DNA of 11,539 nucleotides from Dehalococcoidales bacterium (GCA_018399795.1 JAGYOC010000061.1:1-11539); one strand, 5' to 3'. Shown: positions 1-6,699, counted from the stretch's first letter. The notes: generated by a model not told the origin, from the letters alone. A program made the numbers and translations.

Positions 1-769
1 GTGGATTGAGCAGGCTGTAGATATCGACGCAGTCAATCTCGATCGCCTCGTCCGGCCCCAGCACAACCTTGCGAAAGGCTGATATCTCGCCCCTGGGCTC
101 ATCCTCGCGGTTGGCGATAACAGCCTTCTTGTAGATATAGACCCTGCCATCGTGAGGGTTATGAACATTGACAGCCGTGGAATAGGAGCCACGCTGGACA
201 CCCTCATCGCCAAAGGCAGGGCCGCAGAGGAACTTGGCAGAGTAGACCACCATCTTCTCCACCTTCGGAGGTCGCTCGATCTCCGGCGGCGGCGGCGGCA
301 CATCCTCCGGTGGTGTCTCCAGCGCTATCAGCCGGTCTATCTTGGCCCTTATCCGGACAAGCTCATCGTAGAGGGGGTTGGAAGTGGGAGCAGCCGCAAA
401 ACTGGCGACGTCCGTCGAGGAAACAGGCAGCTCGTATATCAGCCTCTCCAGCTCTTCGGCAATAGCCCGCTTGTAATTCAGGGCAGTTTCCAGTGAAGAG
501 GTGCGCTCAATCCACTGTAGCTTCCTGACCATAGTCTTGATTCTCTCTATCTGTTCCTTAACCTCTTCCTCAGCAGCAAGATCTATGGAAAGGTTCAATT
601 CATCAAGTATATCCTCTATCAATAACTCCTCTTCTTCTTGCTGGGCAGAAGATGGTTTCACCCCGTCCGGGGAATCGGACAGACGGGCCGTAACCGATTC
701 CGCCGGAACGAATACTCCCAGCGAAACAACCACCACGGAAATAAGAACGGCAAAAAATTTCTTTTTCAT
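1..769 (-). CDS. Secreted protein of unknown function, C-terminally truncated by the window edge
   Basis: An open frame of 256 codons runs without a stop from an ATG at 769 to the left edge, so the C-terminus is missing. GGAGGG lies about 7 bases upstream of the ATG, a good ribosome binding site. The N-terminus (MKKK, then a hydrophobic run to about residue 22, then PAES) looks like a signal peptide, so the product is probably exported. Residues about 45-115 are rich in Glu, Lys, Leu and Ile and are likely helical or coiled coil. A proline-rich linker with five consecutive prolines follows around residue 160. From about residue 170 comes a compact region with AKFLCG, GSYSTAVNVHNP and LGPDEAIEIDC. 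I have the impression that similar stretches occur in other uncharacterised secreted prokaryotic proteins, but I cannot name the family. It has its own promoter (855-863) and lies downstream of moaC. No enzymatic function can be assigned. Confidence 0.8.
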   Translation of the reverse strand, partial: MKKKFFAVLISVVVVSLGVFVPAESVTARLSDSPDGVKPSSAQQEEEELLIEDILDELNLSIDLAAEEEVKEQIERIKTMVRKLQWIERTSSLETALNYKRAIAEELERLIYELPVSSTDVASFAAAPTSNPLYDELVRIRAKIDRLIALETPPEDVPPPPPEIERPPKVEKMVVYSAKFLCGPAFGDEGVQRGSYSTAVNVHNPHDGRVYIYKKAVIANREDEPRGEISAFRKVVLGPDEAIEIDCVDIYSLLNP

Positions 770-854
770 CTCCTACCCTCCTTGCCCACCATTACCTTGC
801 TGTTAGCAGTAGTGTTATGCATTATGATCATAATATTCCAACCGGCAATTAGGT

Positions 855-863
855 ATTATATCA
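855..863 (-). promoter_or_regulatory. Extended -10 promoter for the secreted-protein gene
   Basis: The minus strand reads TGA then a perfect TATAAT (860 to 855), an extended -10 element. Transcription would start near 848, giving a leader of about 80 bases before the ATG at 769. The hexamer 17 bases upstream (TCATCA) is a poor -35, which is common where a TGn extension is present. The TGA of the element is also the stop codon of moaC, so promoter and upstream gene overlap. A 14-base palindrome lies in the leader at 821-834. Confidence 0.55.
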
Positions 864-1343
864 CGAATTGTCAAGGCTGATGACTCCGCTCTTACCACCA
901 CTTTTCCTGATAAGGCGAATGCCCTCAATCACAATACCCCGCTCCACCGACTTGCACATATCATATATCGCGAGCGCCGCAACGGATACGGCAGTAAGAG
1001 CCTCCATTTCCACACCGGTCTTGCCAGTGCTCTTTACCGACGCGGTAATTTTCACGGCGGAGTCGCTTTCATCCAAGTCGAAGTCAACCCTGACCTCTCC
1101 GATAGAGATGGAATGGCAAAGTGGAATCAGATCCGGTGTACGCTTTGCCGCCATAATACCGGCCAACCGGGCTGTCGCCAGAACATCACCCTTGGCAACA
1201 TTCGCACTTTTTATGCGCCGGAGCGTTGCCGGTTTCATTTTCACCGTACCCCCTGCCACAGCTTCCCGCCGGGTATCCGGCTTATCGCTAACATCCACCA
1301 TTCTGGGCAATCCTTCGTTATCCAGGTGTGTCATTTCACTCAT
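861..1343 (-). CDS. moaC: Cyclic pyranopterin monophosphate synthase MoaC
   Basis: MoaC converts 3',8-cyclo-7,8-dihydro-GTP, the product of MoaA, into cyclic pyranopterin monophosphate in the cytoplasm, completing step one of molybdenum cofactor synthesis. At 160 residues it has the normal family length. Visible hallmarks are the LCH motif at 75-77, [12 protein letters not shown] at 109-120 and YDMCK at 127-131. Asp128 and Lys131, and also Lys51, fall at the same numbers as the catalytic residues of the E. coli enzyme. I chose the ATG at 1343 because a GGGGG run lies 7-8 bases upstream, inside the end of moaA; a TTG at 1346 would add one residue. The moaA stop lies 3 bases upstream, so translation is probably coupled. 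No moaD, moaE or other cofactor genes are present in the window. Confidence 0.95.
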   Translation of the reverse strand: MSEMTHLDNEGLPRMVDVSDKPDTRREAVAGGTVKMKPATLRRIKSANVAKGDVLATARLAGIMAAKRTPDLIPLCHSISIGEVRVDFDLDESDSAVKITASVKSTGKTGVEMEALTAVSVAALAIYDMCKSVERGIVIEGIRLIRKSGGKSGVISLDNS

Positions 1344-1346
1344 CAA

Positions 1347-2333
1347 TCAGCCCCCTACCTGCGTCATGGGACGCCCTTTCAGCAAGCGGCCCCCGGTTAT
1401 ATGATGGCGCAGTGGTTTACTTCTTACCGCCAGTTCGATCAGTTCCTTCAATACCGATGAAGACATTCCGCTACGTAGTGGCTCCTTCAAATCTATCTCA
1501 TAATCCGAAAGTAAACAGGGGCGGAGCTTGCCGTCCGAGGTCAGACGCAGCCGGTTACATTGAAAACAGAAATGCTCACTGACCGGGGTGATGAAACCAA
1601 TCGTACCGGTGCTGCCGGGAAAACGGAAGTAGCGGGCAGGCCCGTTACCGGAATGGAATGACACCGGTTCCAGGACACCCATCTCGGCAAGGCGTTTCTT
1701 TATCTCTGCGACCGGAACGAAACGTGCCGGGTCATGGGCGACGCCAGCAGTGAGCATAAACTCGATAAAGCGCACGTTCCAGCCCTCTTCGATCGTCTTT
1801 CTGGCAAAATCGATGATCTCATCATCGTTGATTCCAGCCATAACCACAACATTTATCTTCACCGGTACGAGCCCTACCGCAAAAGCGGCATCGATACCAC
1901 GAAGAACATCGGACACATCATAGTTGCTGCGCGTTATATACCTGAATCTGTCGGACCGGAGGCTATCCAGACTGACATTTACCCGCTTGAGTCCGGCCCG
2001 CTTCAAATCAGCAGCGTAACGGCCGAGCAACGTACCGTTTGTGGTCAGAGAGATATCATCAATCCCCTCCACATGGCTGATCATATTTATCAGACCGGCC
2101 AGACCAAGCCGCACAAGGGGTTCACCACCGGTGAGGCGAACCTTGTTTATGCCCATTTCGGTCGCCGCACGGGCGATAACATGAATCTCTTCATAGGTAA
2201 GAATATCCTGATGGGGAATCTGCTTGATGCCAGACTCCGGCATACAATAAACGCAGCGTAGATTGCACCGGTCGGTTACCGATATACGAAGGTAATTCAC
2301 CGGCCTGCGGAAAGAATCATATAGGCCGGTCAT
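1347..2333 (-). CDS. moaA: GTP 3',8-cyclase MoaA (radical SAM)
   Basis: MoaA is a radical SAM enzyme that rearranges GTP to 3',8-cyclo-7,8-dihydro-GTP, the substrate of MoaC. The N-terminal SAM cluster motif CxxxCxxC is at Cys23, Cys27 and Cys30. The second 4Fe-4S cluster motif, CxxCx13C, is at Cys256, Cys259 and Cys273, with the GTP-binding RLRLT segment between its cysteines. The protein ends in the conserved Gly-Gly tail (TQVGG) that the family needs for activity. Length is 328 residues, as expected. The ATG at 2333 overlaps the stop codon of the upstream pyrophosphatase gene by four bases (ATGA), and GGAG lies about 8 bases upstream, so translational coupling is likely. With moaC immediately downstream, the pair makes a complete first step of molybdenum cofactor synthesis. 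Confidence 0.97.
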   Translation of the reverse strand: MTGLYDSFRRPVNYLRISVTDRCNLRCVYCMPESGIKQIPHQDILTYEEIHVIARAATEMGINKVRLTGGEPLVRLGLAGLINMISHVEGIDDISLTTNGTLLGRYAADLKRAGLKRVNVSLDSLRSDRFRYITRSNYDVSDVLRGIDAAFAVGLVPVKINVVVMAGINDDEIIDFARKTIEEGWNVRFIEFMLTAGVAHDPARFVPVAEIKKRLAEMGVLEPVSFHSGNGPARYFRFPGSTGTIGFITPVSEHFCFQCNRLRLTSDGKLRPCLLSDYEIDLKEPLRSGMSSSVLKELIELAVRSKPLRHHITGGRLLKGRPMTQVGG

Positions 2334-2974
2334 AAACCAAACTCCAGTACAATCCGAGGCAATTCTCTAACAGCCTTTCCCCGGTGACTGATGGCATTCT
2401 TCTCCTCAAGAGATAACCGGGCCATCGTTTTATCCAGAGAAGGAATATAGAATACCGGGTCATAACCGAAGCCCCCCGAACCTTCCGGCTGAAACAGAAT
2501 CATTCCGGGACAATCACCGTACCCAAACCGGCACCTGCCATCCGGCATAGCGACAGCGATAACACAGCGAAAGTGTGCCGAACGCTCCTCCCAGGGAACA
2601 CCTTCCATCCGGGAAAGAAGTAAATCGGCCCTTTCACTATCCGAAGCACCTTCACCAGCATAACGCGCCGATAAAACCCCAGGTTCGCCACCCAGCGCAT
2701 CCACCTCAAGCCCAGAATCATCGGCGAGTGCCGGCAGACCGCTCTCCCTGGATAATGTCATCGCCTTGAGTCTGGCATTCTCCTCCATGCTCCCACCCAC
2801 CTCCTCGACATCCACGGTAATGCTCTGCTCTGCCAGAGTAACCAGCTTTACCGGCAACTCCTGCAAAAGGCTGCGGTATTCACGTATTTTGCCCCCATTA
2901 TTGGTAGCAAGGAGAAGTAATGAACTGTTTTCCGCGATATTTCCCCCGTCAAATACTACCACAGAACTCGTCAA
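2330..2974 (-). CDS. rdgB: Non-canonical purine NTP pyrophosphatase (XTP/dITP diphosphatase, HAM1/RdgB family)
   Basis: This family hydrolyses XTP, ITP and dITP to the monophosphates plus pyrophosphate, keeping deaminated purines out of DNA and RNA. The whole signature is visible: LLLATNNGGK near residue 20, MEENARLKA, ADDSGLEVDALGGEPGVLSARYAG in the centre (with the conserved catalytic Asp), FGYDPVFYIP and ISHRGKAVREL near the end. Its start is uncertain. No ATG occurs before the first strand. The candidates are TTG at 2974 (used here, 214 residues, overlapping the GYD gene by 26 bases) and GTG at 2962 (210 residues, 14-base overlap). Neither has a strong ribosome binding site, and either leaves about 18-22 residues ahead of the usual start of the fold. 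It sits in an operon with the GYD gene upstream and moaA downstream. Confidence 0.93.
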   Translation of the reverse strand: MTSSVVVFDGGNIAENSSLLLLATNNGGKIREYRSLLQELPVKLVTLAEQSITVDVEEVGGSMEENARLKAMTLSRESGLPALADDSGLEVDALGGEPGVLSARYAGEGASDSERADLLLSRMEGVPWEERSAHFRCVIAVAMPDGRCRFGYGDCPGMILFQPEGSGGFGYDPVFYIPSLDKTMARLSLEEKNAISHRGKAVRELPRIVLEFGL

Positions 2975-3230
2975 GGGTCATCGCCGCCATGGTCAATGTC
3001 TGTATGGTACCCCTGGAGCCCAGCTCGGTGGCCAGCTTGGCGATAGATATATTATCCGGTGCTTCCAGAATGTTGACGAAGTCATACGGCCCCAGTACCG
3101 CATACTGGTCCTTTATCTTCACCCCCATCGCCTCGACTTCCTTATTAACTTCCCTGATCCTCTGTGGATGTGTCTTTATCGTTTTCCTTCCCTCGTCAGT
3201 CAAGGTAGTCAGCATAACATAGAGCGCCAT
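2949..3230 (-). CDS. GYD domain-containing protein
   Basis: This 93-residue cytoplasmic protein matches the GYD family (Pfam GYD, ferredoxin-like alpha/beta fold), whose biochemical role is unknown. The typical pattern is visible: MALYVMLTTLTDEGRKTI at the start, REVNKEVEAMGVKI in the middle, then the family signature region QYAVLGPYDFVNILEAPD (here GPYD) at about 42-59, and TELGSRGTIQTLTM near the end. The ATG at 3230 has a strong ribosome binding site, GGAGGTG, about 6 bases upstream. It is the first gene of the run GYD-rdgB-moaA-moaC, and its end overlaps the rdgB start. The archaeal-type FBPase gene lies 99 bases upstream on the same strand. That position alone does not tell its function. 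Confidence 0.9.
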   Translation of the reverse strand: MALYVMLTTLTDEGRKTIKTHPQRIREVNKEVEAMGVKIKDQYAVLGPYDFVNILEAPDNISIAKLATELGSRGTIQTLTMAAMTLDEFCGSI

Positions 3231-3269
3231 TTATCCCACCTCCACTATATTATTAACGGCAAGGCTCAG

Positions 3270-3298
3270 ATAATGTTATCGAACTGTCAGCGTGTCAG
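3270..3298 (-). promoter_or_regulatory. Candidate promoter for the GYD-rdgB-moaA-moaC operon
   Basis: On the minus strand CTGACA (3298-3293, five of six matches to the -35 consensus) is followed after 17 bases by CATTAT (3275-3270, four of six matches to the -10). Transcription would start near 3263, about 33 bases before the GYD ATG. The gap also holds a second CTGACA copy 8 bases after the first, and an imperfect stem (GTCAGG/CCTGAC, 3295-3322) lacking a U-tract. Read-through from the FBPase gene is also possible, as no convincing terminator separates the two. Confidence 0.4.
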
Positions 3299-3329
3299 GG
3301 TCTTATCCCGACCAATTCCTGACGTGGTT

Positions 3330-4427
3330 TCAGTCAAGCTCAGTAAACCTTCCCTCCAGCTTCTTGACCACATCCGGCATAGTGGTATATTCCATTTCTT
3401 CCAGAGGAAGACGGTGCGGCTCAAAGGGACCGTGGCGTCGCATATAGTCGGCGATATCATTGGCCTGCTTGCGCGCGTTATCAAACGATATGTCGGCGAA
3501 CATATCGCGCGGTCCGATCAATTTGCCGTCAGCAAGCTGGAAACCCGCCGCAGTTACCCGGGGCGGACCGTCGAAACGAGACGGAGTGCTATCGGGTATT
3601 GATACCGGCATAAAGGGACCGTGATGCGAGCCCCGCATCCAACCCTCTACCAGATGGGTTAAAGTGAACGGCTCCAGCACTTCACCCACCGCCGGGAATA
3701 CTCCTTGGGTACGCACAATGCATACCGGGTCATCCTTGCCCACATACCGGCCGGCGATCAAAGATAGCTTCTCAGTTGACGATACTGCTGCTATCTCTCC
3801 AGTGGCGCGGCTACAAACAGATTTAAGGGGATAGCGCGCGGGGGCTCCGATGAAAACCAGCAGGTCATATATCTCTTCGGGGGTATTGAGCTTAATTTTC
3901 TTGTGCTCCTTGATGTCATGTACCTCAAAAGCAAAACCGGAATGCATATTGGTGGCAATCACCAGCCCGATAGTATTGAAAGGGTCGGCGAACATCTTGT
4001 AAAGGGGCATATTCCAGGCCCCCGATGAGGTCTTGTCCGCCATAAAAACAATTACGGGCTCCGATTTCCTCTCCTCTATCTCCATCTCCGCTACACCGGG
4101 GCCCATACCCTTGACATTCCCGCTGAATGCATCGGACAGAAGGTCCTGTCCCGCACCATAGAGCTTCAACGACTTGGCCAGCTCGGTACCGGTGACAAAG
4201 GTATCCCACGCCATTTTGTGTATTTTCTCGCTCTCCACACCCTCCTGGTGAGTCATAATAAGGTTCAGGTCATCCCCGCACTTGGTTACGTGGTAGTCAA
4301 TCAGCATCCCGGACTTCTTGACCTTCTCGAGACATTCCTTCGCCTTAGCAAGAATATCCGGGTGAGACTCGGAATGCCCGACGTAACCACCAATATCCGC
4401 CTTAATTACGCTCAGGGTAACCTTCAT
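3330..4427 (-). CDS. fbp: Archaeal-type (class V) fructose-1,6-bisphosphate aldolase/phosphatase
   Basis: This bifunctional gluconeogenic enzyme condenses dihydroxyacetone phosphate with glyceraldehyde 3-phosphate to fructose 1,6-bisphosphate, then dephosphorylates it to fructose 6-phosphate. It is typical of Archaea and deep-branching bacteria. The 365 residues match the family length and its N-terminus MKVTLSVIKADIGGYVGH. Residues corresponding to those described for the Sulfolobus tokodaii enzyme are visible with an offset of one: Asp11, His18, Asp52, Asp53, Gln94 and Asp131 for metals, and Tyr228, Lys231 (YVGK; the Schiff-base lysine) and Tyr347 for catalysis. Both activities are therefore expected. 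The ATG at 4427 follows AAGGAGGT at an ideal spacing, suggesting strong translation. It has its own promoter, divergent from hisA. I see no sign of truncation or frameshift. Confidence 0.96.
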   Translation of the reverse strand: MKVTLSVIKADIGGYVGHSESHPDILAKAKECLEKVKKSGMLIDYHVTKCGDDLNLIMTHQEGVESEKIHKMAWDTFVTGTELAKSLKLYGAGQDLLSDAFSGNVKGMGPGVAEMEIEERKSEPVIVFMADKTSSGAWNMPLYKMFADPFNTIGLVIATNMHSGFAFEVHDIKEHKKIKLNTPEEIYDLLVFIGAPARYPLKSVCSRATGEIAAVSSTEKLSLIAGRYVGKDDPVCIVRTQGVFPAVGEVLEPFTLTHLVEGWMRGSHHGPFMPVSIPDSTPSRFDGPPRVTAAGFQLADGKLIGPRDMFADISFDNARKQANDIADYMRRHGPFEPHRLPLEEMEYTTMPDVVKKLEGRFTELD

Positions 4428-4468
4428 TGTTATACCTCCTTTTACCCCACATAAAAATGAGTATTGTC

Positions 4469-4497
4469 AGTCTAGCAATACCCGGTGACGATGTCAA
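4469..4497 (-). promoter_or_regulatory. Promoter for the FBP aldolase/phosphatase gene
   Basis: The minus strand carries a perfect -35 TTGACA (4497-4492), a 17-base spacer ending in TGC, and TAGACT (4474-4469, four of six -10 matches), so it also has the TGn extension. Transcription would start near 4462, about 35 bases before the ATG. It lies back to back with the hisA promoter at 4521-4549. Confidence 0.65.
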
Positions 4498-4520
4498 GAT
4501 AGCCTTAGGAGACGCCCGCT

Positions 4521-4549
4521 TCAACACGGGAGCATTTCTGTGTTATGAT
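4521..4549 (+). promoter_or_regulatory. Candidate promoter for the hisA-hisI genes
   Basis: TCAACA (4521-4526, four of six -35 matches) is followed by a 17-base spacer ending in TGT and then TATGAT (4544-4549, five of six -10 matches). Start of transcription would be near 4556, giving a leader of about 45 bases ahead of the hisA start at 4600. It is divergent from the fbp promoter, with only 23 bases between the two -35 elements. Confidence 0.5.
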
Positions 4550-4599
4550 AATAGCCGATACAGAAAATCGATAATTGTAACGGCAAGGAGAGAACAGCA

Positions 4600-5325
4600 A
4601 TAGAGATAATTCCGGCAATAGACCTTAGAAAAGGCAGGTGTGTACGTCTCTACCAGGGCGATTACGCACAGGAAACGGTGTTGGACAACGACCCGGTACA
4701 GGTCGCCCTGGAATGGCAGTCCGTGGGAGCACCCCGGATACACATCGTCGACCTCGACGGTGCTGCCGCAGGCAAACTCCGCAATCTAGATGTTATCAAC
4801 GAAATAGCCAGTGCCCTGCTGGTACCAACCCAGGTAGGAGGAGGCATTCGCAGCCTGGAAGTCATCGAGCAGCTTCTCAAAAACGGGGTGGAACGGGTTG
4901 TACTGGGCACGTCTGCGGTAGAAGAACCGGCACTGGTTCAAGAAGCCTGCCGCAGCTTCAGCGATTCCATCGTGGTCGGTATCGATACACGCGAGGGCCA
5001 TATCGCCATACACGGCTGGCAGCAGGATACCGAACTCGATACACTCATTTTCGCCAAGTCGATGGTCAACCTCGGGGTAAGGCGTTTCATACATACCGAC
5101 ATCAGCCGTGACGGGACCCTTACCGAACCGAACTTCAGTGCCATCAGCGAACTGGTCAACGAAGTGGGGATGCCAATTATCGCTGCAGGAGGGATTTCCT
5201 CCTTGAACCACATACGGATGTTGAAACAACTCGGCGTCGAGGGTGTCATCATCGGAAAGGCGCTATATACCAAAGACATCGACCTGAAGCACGCTCTGGC
5301 TGCTACCAGCCATTTGGGGCAGTAA
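4600..5325 (+). CDS. hisA: HisA, ProFAR isomerase, with an apparent ATA start codon
   Basis: HisA isomerises the ProFAR aminoaldose to the aminoketose PRFAR, step four of histidine synthesis. It is a (beta/alpha)8 barrel of about 241 residues. Reading from 4600 gives the family N-terminus (M)EIIPAIDL with the catalytic Asp8, followed by RLYQGDYA, then VGGGIRS, GIDTREG (second catalytic Asp at 129), DISRDGT and AAGGISS. The codon at 4600 is ATA, preceded by AAGGAG at 4585-4590 with a 9-base gap. No in-frame ATG, GTG or TTG exists between the upstream in-frame stop and 4678. Starting at GTG 4678 would delete the first strand and Asp8, so it is very unlikely. The true start is therefore an ATA codon, or an ATG altered by mutation or sequence error. 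hisI follows 91 bases later; hisF is absent. Confidence 0.93.
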   Translation: MEIIPAIDLRKGRCVRLYQGDYAQETVLDNDPVQVALEWQSVGAPRIHIVDLDGAAAGKLRNLDVINEIASALLVPTQVGGGIRSLEVIEQLLKNGVERVVLGTSAVEEPALVQEACRSFSDSIVVGIDTREGHIAIHGWQQDTELDTLIFAKSMVNLGVRRFIHTDISRDGTLTEPNFSAISELVNEVGMPIIAAGGISSLNHIRMLKQLGVEGVIIGKALYTKDIDLKHALAATSHLGQ

Positions 5326-5416
5326 TCCTCCGGATGGCACTGAATAATCCACGATAACAATTATTTGGAATGCCACCAGTAAGGGGAAATACAGATTAGA
5401 AAGACAGGGGAATACA

Positions 5417-5737
5417 TTGACAGCCAAACTTAAGTTGAACGAGAGGGGCCTTGTTCCGGCCATAGTACAGGACGAGGGCAGCGGCGAGGTGCTGATGCTT
5501 GCCTATATGAACGAGGAGGCCCTTGACCTGACTCTATCCAGCGGCGATGCCTGGTTCTACAGCCGCAGCCGCCAAAAACTCTGGCACAAGGGAGAGACCT
5601 CGGGCAATTATATCAGGGTGGTTTCGGTATGGAAGGACTGCGATAGCGATACCATTCTGGTCAAGGGAAGACCGGTCGGTCCAGTATGCCATACCGGAAA
5701 CAGGACCTGCTTCTTCCAGCAGCTTGATGGTAAATAA
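5417..5737 (+). CDS. hisI: Phosphoribosyl-AMP cyclohydrolase HisI (monofunctional)
   Basis: HisI opens the adenine ring of phosphoribosyl-AMP to give ProFAR, the substrate of HisA, as step three of histidine synthesis. At 106 residues it is the stand-alone cyclohydrolase without a fused HisE pyrophosphohydrolase, so hisE must lie elsewhere. The hallmarks are MLAYMNEEAL at 27-36, FYSRSR and LWHKGETSGN at 47-64, DCDSD at 74-78 (the Mg-binding aspartates), and the zinc cysteines Cys75, Cys91 and Cys98. The start is a TTG at 5417 with AGGGGA about 5 bases upstream; no ATG is available in frame ahead of the conserved region. It probably forms an operon with hisA. Confidence 0.95.
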   Translation: MTAKLKLNERGLVPAIVQDEGSGEVLMLAYMNEEALDLTLSSGDAWFYSRSRQKLWHKGETSGNYIRVVSVWKDCDSDTILVKGRPVGPVCHTGNRTCFFQQLDGK

Positions 5738-5758
5738 CTTCCCGGGTTTACAACACCG

Positions 5759-6646
5759 CTACGAAACCGCATCTACTTCCTCAAGCCTGTCGATTTCAAC
5801 TGCCTTTCTAAGAGCGGCTATGCCCACTTCAAGCTGAGCATCGTCCGGTTCTCTGGTAGTCAACCTCTGTAGCCAGAGTCCCGGCGACAGAAATGCCCTT
5901 ATGAATCTACTGCTGGTATGCCTGGCACCGAACTGGGTAATCTCATAACCAAGCCCGGCAATAACCGGCACCAGCGCAATCCGTGATACTATCATTACCC
6001 ACAACGAAGGCCTTCCAATAAAGGCGAAAACAATAATGGCAACAATCATAACCACGAACAGAAAGCTGGTACCGCAACGGGTATGCGCTGTACTGAACTG
6101 CCTTACGGATTCAACCTCCAGAGGAACACCATTCTCATATGCGTTCACCGCTTTATGCTCAGCACCATGATAGGCAAATAGCCTTCCCAGTCCCGGCACC
6201 AGGGCCAGTATCTTGAGGTATGCCAGGAAGATAGCCAGGCGAATAAAACCCTCAACAAGATGAAATACTATTGAGGAACCAATGTAGCTATCCAGCGTCC
6301 GGGTCAGGAAAAGCGGTGCCACGAAAAACAGGGCCACAGCGAACGCTATCGAACCGGCCACTATGCCCCCGGTGGCACGGCTGGATAGCTGCTCCTCTTC
6401 CTCTTCCGTAGATACCTCAGCCGAGAATACAAGGGACTTGATGCCCAGCACCATCGTTTCTATAAGGACCAGAATGCCACGAATTAATGGTATCCGCCTC
6501 GCCCTACCATTAAAAAGAGCCGCAAGGGGCCTGGCATCCATAGCTATACCCCCTCCAGGGCGGCGTACGGCGGTTACCACCGCCCTCTGACCACGCATCA
6601 TCACTCCCTCAATAACCGCCTGACCACCGTAATTAAATGCTTTCAC
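5759..6646 (-). CDS. DUF1385 membrane protein (YqhQ family)
   Basis: This 295-residue protein matches DUF1385, represented by Bacillus YqhQ; its biochemical function is not established. The diagnostic segments are GGQAVIEGVMMRG at 7-19, AYHGAEHKAVNAYE at 158-171, HTRCGTSF at 188-195 and LQRLTTREPDD near 259-269. The conserved His160, His164, His188 and Cys191 could form a metal or catalytic site, which is inference. Four hydrophobic stretches (about 92-115, 133-151, 193-211, 215-235) indicate an integral membrane protein. The start is GTG at 6646 with GAGGGGA about 9 bases upstream. It lies downstream of rpmE, a common neighbourhood for this family, but a strong terminator separates the two. 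It converges on hisI with only 21 bases between the stops and no obvious bidirectional terminator. Confidence 0.92.
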   Translation of the reverse strand: MKAFNYGGQAVIEGVMMRGQRAVVTAVRRPGGGIAMDARPLAALFNGRARRIPLIRGILVLIETMVLGIKSLVFSAEVSTEEEEEQLSSRATGGIVAGSIAFAVALFFVAPLFLTRTLDSYIGSSIVFHLVEGFIRLAIFLAYLKILALVPGLGRLFAYHGAEHKAVNAYENGVPLEVESVRQFSTAHTRCGTSFLFVVMIVAIIVFAFIGRPSLWVMIVSRIALVPVIAGLGYEITQFGARHTSSRFIRAFLSPGLWLQRLTTREPDDAQLEVGIAALRKAVEIDRLEEVDAVS

Positions 6647-6674
6647 GATAAATATCCCCTCAATAAATAAGAAA

Positions 6675-6699
6675 GGAGTAGCTTTATAGAAGCTACTCC
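6675..6699 (-). terminator. Intrinsic terminator after rpmE
   Basis: A perfect 10-bp stem, GGAGTAGCTT pairing with AAGCTACTCC, closes a 5-base loop. In the minus-strand direction it is followed by TTTCTTATTTATT, a U-rich tail. This ends the rplU-rpmA-rpmE transcript about 27 bases after the rpmE stop. DUF1385 begins 29 bases further on, so it is expressed by read-through or from its own start. Confidence 0.82.

Noticed and set aside
869..874. TTGACA on the minus strand near the TATAAT at 855-860
   Set aside because: The spacing is only 8 bases, too short for the two to act as one promoter; it is simply the moaC Leu-Asp codons.
868..1404. Plus-strand open frame of 178 codons
   Set aside because: It is the antisense shadow of moaC and the end of moaA and has no recognisable motif.
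3295..3322. Imperfect stem between fbp and the GYD gene
   Set aside because: Pairing GTCAGG/CCTGAC with an inner GGTC/GACC is present, but no U-tract follows and the sequence overlaps a promoter candidate.
2766..3602. A long plus-strand open frame of 278 codons
   Set aside because: It lies antisense to rdgB, the GYD gene and fbp, all with clear family motifs, and its own translation resembles no family. It is a shadow frame.
4545..4574. Nine-codon leader frame (ATG at 4545) ahead of hisA, considered as a histidine leader peptide
   Set aside because: It contains no histidine codons, and its ATG falls inside the -10 element, upstream of the predicted transcription start.
4678..5325. hisA beginning at the GTG at 4678
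   Set aside because: This would drop 26 residues including the first barrel strand and catalytic Asp8, all of which are encoded in frame just upstream with a good ribosome binding site.
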